DNA of 9,227 nt from JBOGGN01 sp050744165. GTDB lineage: Bacteria; Actinomycetota; Acidimicrobiia; Acidimicrobiales; Palsa-688. The notes under the pieces are model-generated. The model was not told the origin of the DNA, ran no database searches, and saw only the letters and a program-made list of their open reading frames with translations. The stretch's first letter is position 1, and every line of letters starts with the position of its first letter. Position numbers and translations under genes: made by a program. The stretch spans positions 1 through 9,227 of the forward strand of contig JBOGGN010000125.1 of the NCBI GenBank assembly GCA_050744165.1, in the 5' to 3' direction. Positions 1-6,699 of the stretch are shown here, piece after piece.

Positions 1-1
1 G

Positions 2-313
2 CTGGCCAGTGAGCTGGCCAAGCGCTCGACTGGCAAGACGGTGTACATCCTCGACGAGCCGACGACGGGCCTGCATTTCGAGGATGTTCGCAAGTTGCTG
101 ACCGTCCTCTCGCGGCTGGCCGACCAGGGCAACACGGTGGTGGTCATCGAGCACAACCTCGATGTCGTCAAGTCGGCCGACTGGATCGTCGACCTCGGCC
201 CCGAGGGGGGCGACGGGGGCGGCACGGTGGTAGTCGAAGGGCCGCCGGAGCGGGTGGCCAAGACGCCCGAGAGCTACACGGGGCAGTTTCTCGCGTCGCT
301 GCTGGGCCTGTAG
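2..313 (+). CDS. uvrA: UvrABC excinuclease subunit A, C-terminal end (partial)
   Basis: This is the last 103 codons of a gene that begins outside the window; the reading frame is open from base 2 to the TAG at 311-313. UvrA is the ATP-dependent damage-recognition dimer of nucleotide excision repair. It finds DNA lesions in the cytoplasm and loads UvrB. The visible part is the end of the second ABC-type ATPase domain: the Walker B/D-loop stretch VYILDEPTTGLHFED, followed by the switch histidine motif VVVIEHNLDVVKSADWIVDL and the glycine-rich LGPEGGDGGG segment with its typical UvrA ending. These segments are close to diagnostic of UvrA among ABC ATPases. It converges on nadA, with uvrC (same pathway) about 1.5 kb downstream on the same strand. 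The identification is firm; only the 5' part is missing. Confidence 0.96.
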   Translation: MASELAKRSTGKTVYILDEPTTGLHFEDVRKLLTVLSRLADQGNTVVVIEHNLDVVKSADWIVDLGPEGGDGGGTVVVEGPPERVAKTPESYTGQFLASLLGL

Positions 314-314
314 C

Positions 315-429
315 CGGCCATTTGTAACCGACTTCTAGGCTGCCGGGTGCCCGCGGAGCACGCCGGTCGGCCATTTGACGTCGACGCTGAGGCGACGCCG
401 ACCCTCGATGCCAAATGACCGCGACCGGC
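315..429. repeat. Imperfect inverted repeat plus direct repeat between convergent uvrA and nadA
   Basis: The 209-bp gap between the uvrA stop and the nadA stop holds a long imperfect palindrome. The arm at 362-377 can pair with 412-429 as 8 bp, a 2-nt bulge, one pair, one mismatch and 6 bp, around a 34-nt loop. A 10-mer CGGCCATTTG occurs at 315-324 and again inside the left arm at 368-377, so its CATTTG core appears twice direct and once inverted. Lying between convergent genes, it could act as a bidirectional transcription terminator, but there is no T-tract on either side and the loop is long. I see no ORF of its own here. Confidence 0.45.
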
Positions 430-522
430 CGCGGTGATTTGGTAAGTAACACCGTTAACTCATGGCGATCAGCTCTTGGCGCCTCGCGCCCGACCTGGCG
501 CTCACCGGTGTTCAGGCCGTGC

Positions 523-1617
523 TCAGACGATGTCCAGCATTCGTTGCAATGCCACCCGGGCCCATTCGGCGGTCTCGGGTTCGACGGTGATGCGGTTGAC
601 CACCCGGCCCGCTACCAGGTTCTCGAGGACCCAGCAAAGGTGGGCGGCGTCGATGCGGAACATGGTCGAGCAAGGGCAGATAAGCGGGTCGAGCGAGACG
701 ACGCGGCGATCGGGGTGGGATGTCGCCAGCCGCTGCACCAGGTGAATCTCGGTGCCGATCCCGAGGACAGTGCCGGGGGCGGCGGCCTCGACGGCGGCGA
801 TGATGTAGTCGGTGGAGCCCACCTTGTCGGCCACCTCGACCACGTCGTGGGCACATTCGGGGTGCACGATGACCATGCCATCGGGATGGGCGTCCCTGAA
901 GGCGGTGACGTGGGCCGGTCGGAACCGCTGGTGGACCGAGCAGTGCCCTTTCCAGAGGAGGAACGTGGCTTCCTTCAGCTGGCGCTCCTCGAGACCGCCG
1001 AGGTCGAGGCGAGGGTCCCACACCGCCATGTCGGCCTCCGTGTGGCCGAGCTGGAACCCAGTGTTGCGGCCCAGGTGCTGGTCCGGGAAGAACAACACCT
1101 TCGAACCCCGTGCCAGAGCCCAGCGCAGCACCGCCCGGGCGTTCGACGAGGTGCACACAGCGCCTCCGTTGCGGCCCACGAACGCCTTCAGGGCGGCGGC
1201 CGAGTTCATGTAGGTGACGGGGACGACTTGGTCGATGTCGGTCACGGCCGCGATGGCGTCCCACGCCTCCCCTACCGAGTCGATGTCGGCCATGTCGGCC
1301 ATCGAGCAGCCGGCGTTTAGGTCGGGGAGGATCACCTGCTGGTGTTCGGCGGTGAGCACATCGGCGGACTCGGCCATGAAATGGACGCCGCAGAACACCA
1401 CGTAGTCGGCGTCGCGGTTGGCGGCCGCCAGGCGCGACAGGCCGAAGCTGTCGCCGCGGGCATCGGCCCAGCGCATCACCTCGTCGCGCTGGTAGTGATG
1501 GCCGAGGATGAACAGCCGGGAGCCCAACTCCGTCTTGGCAGCGGCGATGCGCGCTGCCAGCTCGTCGGGGTGTGCGCTGGTGTACCCGTCGGGGAGGGCG
1601 GGCTGGAGCCGGATCAT
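523..1617 (-). CDS. nadA: Quinolinate synthase NadA
   Basis: The 364-aa protein condenses iminoaspartate with dihydroxyacetone phosphate to quinolinate, the step after NadB in de novo NAD synthesis, using a [4Fe-4S] cluster. Family signatures are FILGHHYQRDEVMRWAD (residues 36-52), the GVHFMAESADVL segment (77-88), LNAGCSMADMA (100-110) with cluster ligand Cys104, HPECAHDVVEVADKVGSTDY (252-271) with Cys255, and the C-terminal CPCSTMFR (314-321) supplying the third ligand. Length matches the longer actinobacterial NadA form. The ATG at 1617 has a GGGAGG Shine-Dalgarno 9 nt upstream (plus-strand 1627-1632), supporting this start. It lies alone on the minus strand, divergent from uvrC and convergent with uvrA; nadB and nadC are not adjacent, although actinobacteria often keep nadA-nadB-nadC together. 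The product is an oxygen-sensitive cytoplasmic enzyme. The identification is confident. Confidence 0.96.
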   Translation of the reverse strand: MIRLQPALPDGYTSAHPDELAARIAAAKTELGSRLFILGHHYQRDEVMRWADARGDSFGLSRLAAANRDADYVVFCGVHFMAESADVLTAEHQQVILPDLNAGCSMADMADIDSVGEAWDAIAAVTDIDQVVPVTYMNSAAALKAFVGRNGGAVCTSSNARAVLRWALARGSKVLFFPDQHLGRNTGFQLGHTEADMAVWDPRLDLGGLEERQLKEATFLLWKGHCSVHQRFRPAHVTAFRDAHPDGMVIVHPECAHDVVEVADKVGSTDYIIAAVEAAAPGTVLGIGTEIHLVQRLATSHPDRRVVSLDPLICPCSTMFRIDAAHLCWVLENLVAGRVVNRITVEPETAEWARVALQRMLDIV

Positions 1618-1780
1618 GGATGCGAACCTCCCTGTCGTTTCAGCTAACAGAGCGAAGAAGCACCTCGATGTGGCCAGCGGGGACAGCCCGGTCGCCCATC
1701 CGCGGGGATGTCGGCCTCGAGGGGTTATGTCGCCGGATACCGGGCCGGCAAATGTGAAGTGTACGACGCCTTACCTCTGA
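1618..1780. promoter_or_regulatory. Divergent nadA/uvrC intergenic region
   Basis: These 163 bp must hold the start signals for both nadA (leftward) and uvrC (rightward). For uvrC there is no Shine-Dalgarno before the ATG at 1781, but TTACCT at 1771-1776 sits where a -10 element would for a transcript starting at the A of the ATG, so uvrC may be leaderless. For nadA the clear element is the GGGAGG ribosome site at 1627-1632 (minus strand); a weak -10-like TTAGCT lies further upstream. Small hairpin potential exists at 1697-1710 (CATCC/GGATG) and at the 8-bp palindrome CCTCGAGG (about 1715-1722). I see no LexA-type GAAC-N4-GTTC box or recognisable NAD-repressor operator. Promoter assignments are tentative. 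Confidence 0.4.
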
Positions 1781-3817
1781 ATGTCACACCCAATCGGGCA
1801 GCATGGAGGGGTGATCCAACGGCCCCCCGCAGGGACGATCCCCGACGCCCCCGGCTCCTACCAGTTTAAGGACGCCGCCGGCCGGGTCATCTACGTGGGC
1901 AAGGCCAAGTCGTTGCGATCGAGGGTGGGCAGCTACTTCCAGAACCCGGTCCACCTACAGCCCCGCACGGCGCAGATGGTGGCGTCGGCGGCGTCGGTTG
2001 AGTGGATCCAGGTGCGCAACGACGTCGAGGCGGTGATGCTCGAGTACAGCCTCATCAAGCAGCACCGGCCCCGCTTCAATGTGCGCCTCCGGGACGACAA
2101 GAGCTACCCGTTCCTGGCGATCACCGAGGGCGAGGAGTGGCCCCGTGCGGTGGTGCGGCGGGGCACCAAGGACCAGACCACCCGGTACTTCGGGCCCTAT
2201 GCCCACGCCTATGCCATCCGCGAGACGCTGGACTCGTTGCTGCGCACCTTCCCCATCCGGACCTGCAGCGAGGGCAAGTTCCATGTCCACCAGAGGCAGG
2301 GTCGTCCCTGCTTGCTCTACCACATCGAGAAGTGCAGCGGGCCGTGCATCAAGGCCATCGACCGCCTCGACTACGACCGGGTGGTCGACGATCTGATCGA
2401 GTTCCTCAACGGCGACACCGACGCCGTGGTCCGGCGCCTCGAAGACCAGATGCACGAGGCGGCCGATGTCTTGGAGTACGAACGGGCGGCGCGCGTGCGT
2501 GACCGCCTGGCATCGGTGCGCAAGGTCATCGAGAAGCAGCAGATGGTGACCGAGCGGGTCGAGGATCTGGACACCTTCGGCATCGCCGAGGATGAGCTGG
2601 AAGCCGCCGTCCAGGTCTTCTACGTGCGCCGGGGCCGGGTCGTGGGCCGCAAGGGCTTCGTGGTGGACAAGGTCGAGGATCTGACCAGGGCCCAGCTGGT
2701 CGCCGACATCCTCGAGCAGCACTACCACGAGGCCCCGATGGGTGTGCCGCCGCTGATCGTCGTCCCCGAGGAGCCTGAGGATCCAGAGACACTGGAGGAG
2801 TGGCTGGCGGTCATGCGTTCCGCCGGCGCCGAGCGGGGCCGTGACGAGGCGGTGGACGCCGAGGTGGAGTGGTGGGCGGTGACCGGTGCCTATCGGGTGG
2901 AGCGCAGCGTCAACCCGGCCGCCCATGCCGGCTCCCGGGTCGAGATCCGGGTCCCCAAACGGGGGGACAAGCGGGCGCTGTTGGAGACCGTGACCAAAAA
3001 CGCGGGCGAGGAGTTCGCCCGGCACCGCTTGAAGCGGGCCAGCGACCACAACGCCCGGGCCCGGGCCTTGACTGCCCTGCAGGAGGCCCTCGGCTTGCCG
3101 GAGGCGCCGCTGCGCATCGAGTGTTACGACATGAGCCACATCCAGGGCACCGACTACGTGGGCTCCATGGTGGTGATGGAGGACGGCCTGCCCCGGCCGA
3201 GCGAGTACCGCCGGTTCAAGGTGAAGTCCGTGCCCGGCAACGACGACTTCGCGGCCATGGAGGAGGTGCTCACCCGGCGGCTCACCGCCTATCTCATCGA
3301 GCGGGTGAAGCCGGTCGACGAGCGCAAGAGGCGATTCGCCTACCCGCCGCAGTTGTTGCTAGTCGACGGCGGCAAAGGCCAGCTTTCGGTGGCCATTCGG
3401 GTGGTCGAGGCCCTCGACCTGGCCGAGGAGATCCCGGTGGCGGCACTCGCCAAGCAATTTGAGGAGGTGTTCGTGCCCGGCCAGGCGGACCCCATTCGCA
3501 TCAGCCGCACATCGGAATCGCTTTACTTGCTGCAGCGCATCCGCGACGAGGCCCACCGCTTTGCCATCACCTACCACCGCCAGCTCCGGGGCCGCCGGAT
3601 GTCGACCTCGGCGTTCGACGACGTCCCTGGCCTCGGGCCGGCCCGGCGCAAGCGGCTGCTCCGGGAGCTCGGTGGTGTGCGGGGCATCAAAGCGGCGGCG
3701 TTGCCGACCCTGCTCGACTTGCCTTGGCTGCCGGACAAGGTGGGCCAGGCCGTCTTCGACCAGCTTCACCAGGACCAGCCGGGCGAAGTCGCCGAAGTGG
3801 GGGTGGCGGGTGGCTGA
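1781..3817 (+). CDS. uvrC: UvrABC excinuclease subunit C
   Basis: The 678-aa nuclease makes the 3' and 5' incisions around a lesion marked by UvrB. In order: an N-terminal GIY-YIG nuclease domain, with GSY at 25-27, VIYVGKAKSLRSRV at 36-49 (catalytic Tyr38, Lys41, Arg48) and Glu88/Asn100 in the LEYSLIKQHRPRFN segment; four cysteines at 162, 177, 185 and 189 in the pattern of the UvrC iron-sulfur site; a UVR (UvrB-binding) motif near 214-250; an RNase H-like endonuclease domain beginning IECYDMSHIQGTDYVGS (447-462), with Asp450, Asp529 in LLLVDGGKGQL and His592; and a tandem helix-hairpin-helix DNA-binding region at about 613-662. All key residues are present, so it should be active. ATG 1781 gives a typical N-terminus. 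An in-frame GTG at 1811 is possible, but its GGAGG lies only 1 nt away. The gene overlaps the next one by 8 bases. Confidence 0.97.
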   Translation: MSHPIGQHGGVIQRPPAGTIPDAPGSYQFKDAAGRVIYVGKAKSLRSRVGSYFQNPVHLQPRTAQMVASAASVEWIQVRNDVEAVMLEYSLIKQHRPRFNVRLRDDKSYPFLAITEGEEWPRAVVRRGTKDQTTRYFGPYAHAYAIRETLDSLLRTFPIRTCSEGKFHVHQRQGRPCLLYHIEKCSGPCIKAIDRLDYDRVVDDLIEFLNGDTDAVVRRLEDQMHEAADVLEYERAARVRDRLASVRKVIEKQQMVTERVEDLDTFGIAEDELEAAVQVFYVRRGRVVGRKGFVVDKVEDLTRAQLVADILEQHYHEAPMGVPPLIVVPEEPEDPETLEEWLAVMRSAGAERGRDEAVDAEVEWWAVTGAYRVERSVNPAAHAGSRVEIRVPKRGDKRALLETVTKNAGEEFARHRLKRASDHNARARALTALQEALGLPEAPLRIECYDMSHIQGTDYVGSMVVMEDGLPRPSEYRRFKVKSVPGNDDFAAMEEVLTRRLTAYLIERVKPVDERKRRFAYPPQLLLVDGGKGQLSVAIRVVEALDLAEEIPVAALAKQFEEVFVPGQADPIRISRTSESLYLLQRIRDEAHRFAITYHRQLRGRRMSTSAFDDVPGLGPARRKRLLRELGGVRGIKAAALPTLLDLPWLPDKVGQAVFDQLHQDQPGEVAEVGVAGG

Positions 3818-4628
3818 TGCCAGCGAGGCTGGAGAGAAGGGGAGCCTGTGGGCTGGCTGGGACAGCGAGTTCGTCACGTCCTGGTGGGTCGAAGGGTTCA
3901 CCGAGGGTGCCGACGCCGAGTACGAGGAGCAGATCCTGCCCATGGCGGCGGCGCACCTGGCCGGGGCGCAGTCGGTGCTCGACGTGGGCTGCGGCGAAGG
4001 GCAGGTGTCACGCCTGGCGGCGGCGCTGCCCGGTGTGGAGCGAGTCGCCGGCGTCGACCCGACCTCGGCCCAGCTGCGGGTCGCCGCCGGGCGCAACGGG
4101 GGCGCCCAGTACGCCCGGGCCCGGGCCGGGGCGCTCCCTTTTCCCAGCGGTTCGTTCGACGCGGTGGTGGCGTGCCTGGTGTTCGAGCACATCACCGACG
4201 TCGACGAGGCCATCGGTGAGGTGGGGCGGGTGCTGGCGCCGGGCGGGCGGTTCCTGTTCTTCCTCAACCACCCGTTGCTGCAGACCCCGAACAGCGGTTG
4301 GATCGACGACCGGATCCTCGACGAGCAGTACTGGCGCATCGGGCCCTACCTGACCGAGGACACCACCTTGGAGCAGGTCGACAACGGGGTGTGGATCCCC
4401 TTCGTCCACCGCCCGCTGTCCCGATACGTCAACGCCATGGCGGCGGCGGGCATGCTGGTCACCCATATGGAGGAGCCGGCGCCCCCGCCGGGGTTCCTGG
4501 CCCGAGCCCAGGAGTACGCCGAGGCGGTGACCATTCCCCGCCTGTTGTTCCTGCGGGCCGAGAAGTTGGCGGCCGGTGTGCCCACGGTTCGCCAACCGCG
4601 GGCCCGCAGCGGCGAGACTGGAGGGTGA
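3810..4628 (+). CDS. Class I SAM-dependent methyltransferase of unknown substrate
   Basis: A 272-aa Rossmann-fold methyltransferase. Motif I is SVLDVGCGEGQVSRLA (55-70), the SAM-ribose acidic loop is VAGVDPT (79-85), motif III/IV is ALPFPSGSFDAVVACLVFEH (108-127), and the post-motif is EVGRVLAPGGRFLFFLNHPL (137-156). This layout fits the Methyltransf_11/UbiE-like superfamily. The C-terminal part (about 157-272), rich in Trp, Tyr and Asp, probably forms the substrate lid; I cannot name the substrate. There is no signal peptide or membrane segment. The start is inferred as GTG 3810, inside the uvrC stop region (8-nt overlap), because no other ATG/GTG precedes motif I at a sensible distance; the Shine-Dalgarno is only a weak G-rich run. 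The gene ends in TGATG, sharing one base with rapZ. Expression with uvrC and rapZ is therefore likely, but a role in repair or envelope metabolism would be speculation. Confidence 0.88.
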   Translation: MADASEAGEKGSLWAGWDSEFVTSWWVEGFTEGADAEYEEQILPMAAAHLAGAQSVLDVGCGEGQVSRLAAALPGVERVAGVDPTSAQLRVAAGRNGGAQYARARAGALPFPSGSFDAVVACLVFEHITDVDEAIGEVGRVLAPGGRFLFFLNHPLLQTPNSGWIDDRILDEQYWRIGPYLTEDTTLEQVDNGVWIPFVHRPLSRYVNAMAAAGMLVTHMEEPAPPPGFLARAQEYAEAVTIPRLLFLRAEKLAAGVPTVRQPRARSGETGG

Positions 4629-5509
4629 TGGCCGAGTTCCTCGTCATCACGGGCTTGTCAGGCGCCGGCCGCAGCCAGGCCGGGGCGACGCTTGAGGATC
4701 TCGGCTGGTTCGTCATCGACAACATGCCGACGGTGCTCATCACCAAGGTGGCGGAACTGGTCGCCGCCGACGGCACCGGTGCCGACGGTTCGGGCGCCGC
4801 CGAGGCGGGCCGCGAGCGGGTGGCCCTCGTTGTTGGCCGCCAGGCCGGCGAGCTGAACGACCTGATGGGCGCCGTCGCCGAGTTGCGGGCCCGCACCGGC
4901 GGCCGGGTCAAAGTCCTGTTTCTCGAGGCGTCGGACGAGGTGCTGGTGCGCCGCTTCGAGGGCACCCGGCGCCGCCACCCGGTCAGCGCCGCCGAAGGAG
5001 TGGCGGAGAGCATCGCCCTGGAGCGCCAGCTGCTGCAGCCGATCCGGGAGTCAGCCGACGTCATCATCGACACGACCGACCTCAATGTCCACCAGCTGCG
5101 GCGCCGCCTGATCGAGACGTTCTCGCCCACCGCCGAGACCATGCAGATCCAGGTGGTGTCGTTCGGGTTCAAGCACGGCGTGCCGCTCGACGTGGACACC
5201 GTCTTCGACTGCCGCTTCCTGCCCAACCCGCACTGGGTCGACGAGCTGCGGCCGCTGACCGGCCTCGACGGGGCGGTCCGCCGCTTCGTGCTGGAGCAGC
5301 CGAGCGCGGGCGAGTTCCTCAACCGCGTCGACCACCTGCTCGGCCTGGTGCTGCCGGCCTATGTGACCGAAGGCAAGGCGTACCTCACCGTCGCCGTTGG
5401 CTGCACCGGCGGCCACCACCGGTCTGTCGTGCTGGCCGAGGAACTCGGCCACCGCATCGCCCGTTACGGGTTCGCGCCGCTGGTCTTTCACCGCGACATC
5501 GATCGTTAG
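4628..5509 (+). CDS. rapZ: RapZ/YvcJ-type nucleotide-binding protein (P-loop ATPase/GTPase)
   Basis: The 293-aa protein belongs to the RapZ (YhbJ/YvcJ) family. In E. coli RapZ senses glucosamine-6-phosphate and presents a small RNA for decay; in Gram-positives the homologue binds and hydrolyses nucleotides and its role is less clear. Visible motifs: the N-terminal Walker A GLSGAGRS (9-16), FVIDNMP (28-34), VIIDTTDLNVHQLRRRL (145-161), and the strongly conserved C-terminal domain with VSFGFKHGVP (177-186), VFDCRFLPNPHW (192-203), RPLTGLD (208-214) and the phosphate-binding loop VGCTGGHHRS (257-266). The ATG at 4628 overlaps the methyltransferase stop by one base (TGATG), with GGAGGG at 4620-4625 only 2 nt upstream, so reinitiation is likely. 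Residues 46-65 are a Gly/Ala-rich insert. It lacks the lysine/arginine-rich tail that E. coli RapZ uses for RNA. The usual partners yvcK and whiA do not follow. Confidence 0.95.
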   Translation: MAEFLVITGLSGAGRSQAGATLEDLGWFVIDNMPTVLITKVAELVAADGTGADGSGAAEAGRERVALVVGRQAGELNDLMGAVAELRARTGGRVKVLFLEASDEVLVRRFEGTRRRHPVSAAEGVAESIALERQLLQPIRESADVIIDTTDLNVHQLRRRLIETFSPTAETMQIQVVSFGFKHGVPLDVDTVFDCRFLPNPHWVDELRPLTGLDGAVRRFVLEQPSAGEFLNRVDHLLGLVLPAYVTEGKAYLTVAVGCTGGHHRSVVLAEELGHRIARYGFAPLVFHRDIDR

Positions 5510-5524
5510 GGAATAAAACCACTT

Positions 5525-5546
5525 GGGAAAAGGGCCTCGCCTTCCC
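5525..5546 (+). terminator. Candidate terminator hairpin after rapZ
   Basis: Sixteen bases after the rapZ stop, GGG-AA-AAGG can pair with CCTT-CCC around a 6-nt loop: 7 bp with a 2-nt bulge. The stretch from the stop codon to here is unusually A-rich for this genome. No T-run follows, so intrinsic termination is only a possibility. It marks the likely boundary between the uvrC-methyltransferase-rapZ unit and the glycolytic unit. Confidence 0.3.
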
Positions 5547-5582
5547 CCCTTAGCGTCCCTCGCCGGGGTGGGGCGGGCTGGG

Positions 5583-5614
5583 TTAACAGGCCGCAAACTG
5601 GCGCTACTCATATT
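5583..5614 (+). promoter_or_regulatory. Candidate promoter for gap-pgk-tpiA
   Basis: TTAACA at 5583-5588 resembles a -35 element. A -10-like TACTCA lies 16 nt downstream (5605-5610), with an alternative CATATT at 5609-5614. It lies about 60-90 bp ahead of gap, after the candidate rapZ terminator and before the hairpin at 5617-5636. Neither hexamer is a full match, so the exact positions are uncertain; that a promoter exists somewhere in this gap is likely. Confidence 0.35.
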
Positions 5615-5616
5615 CG

Positions 5617-5636
5617 GTCGGCTGAGATAGGCCGAC
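5617..5636 (+). promoter_or_regulatory. Perfect 6-bp inverted repeat (operator or 5'-UTR hairpin) upstream of gap
   Basis: GTCGGC and GCCGAC are separated by 8 nt (5617-5622 and 5631-5636). The repeat lies just downstream of the candidate gap promoter, so it could be a repressor operator at the transcription start or a hairpin in the leader. The regulator is unknown and no known operator consensus is recognised. Confidence 0.35.
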
Positions 5637-5661
5637 ACACGACTAAGGCACACGACTAAGG
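5636..5661 (+). repeat. Perfect 13-bp tandem duplication overlapping the gap ribosome binding site
   Basis: The 13-mer CACACGACTAAGG occurs at 5636-5648 and again, with no gap, at 5649-5661. The end of the second copy plus the following AGAG makes the Shine-Dalgarno AAGGAGAG (about 5658-5665), 7 nt before the gap ATG at 5673. The first copy carries a weaker TAAGG. It is probably a replication-slippage duplication that was kept. Confidence 0.85.
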
Positions 5662-5672
5662 AGAGAGCCAAC

Positions 5673-6689
<1,017 letters not shown>

Positions 6690-6699
6690 TCCAGCCCCC

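Noticed and set aside
415..1320. A 301-codon plus-strand open frame antisense to nadA
   Set aside because: NadA on the minus strand has all its family motifs; the antisense frame is Gly/His/Val/Asp-rich with no recognisable domain and is a product of high G+C.
1618..1780. A LexA/SOS box upstream of uvrC
   Set aside because: I found no GAAC-N4-GTTC-like dyad in this interval, so there is no support for SOS control from the sequence.
1955..3139. A 394-codon minus-strand open frame inside uvrC
   Set aside because: It is fully antisense to conserved uvrC domains. Its Leu/Gly/His/Asp-rich composition is the usual shadow pattern, and no motif or ribosome site was seen.
3459..3809. In-frame upstream extension of the methyltransferase into uvrC
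   Set aside because: The extra residues are an alternative-frame reading of the UvrC C-terminal domain with no methyltransferase character; GTG 3810 is a sufficient start.
4459..5322. A 287-codon minus-strand open frame across the methyltransferase end and rapZ
   Set aside because: The Ser/Arg/Thr/Pro-rich composition is typical of a shadow frame, and it lies opposite well-conserved RapZ motifs.
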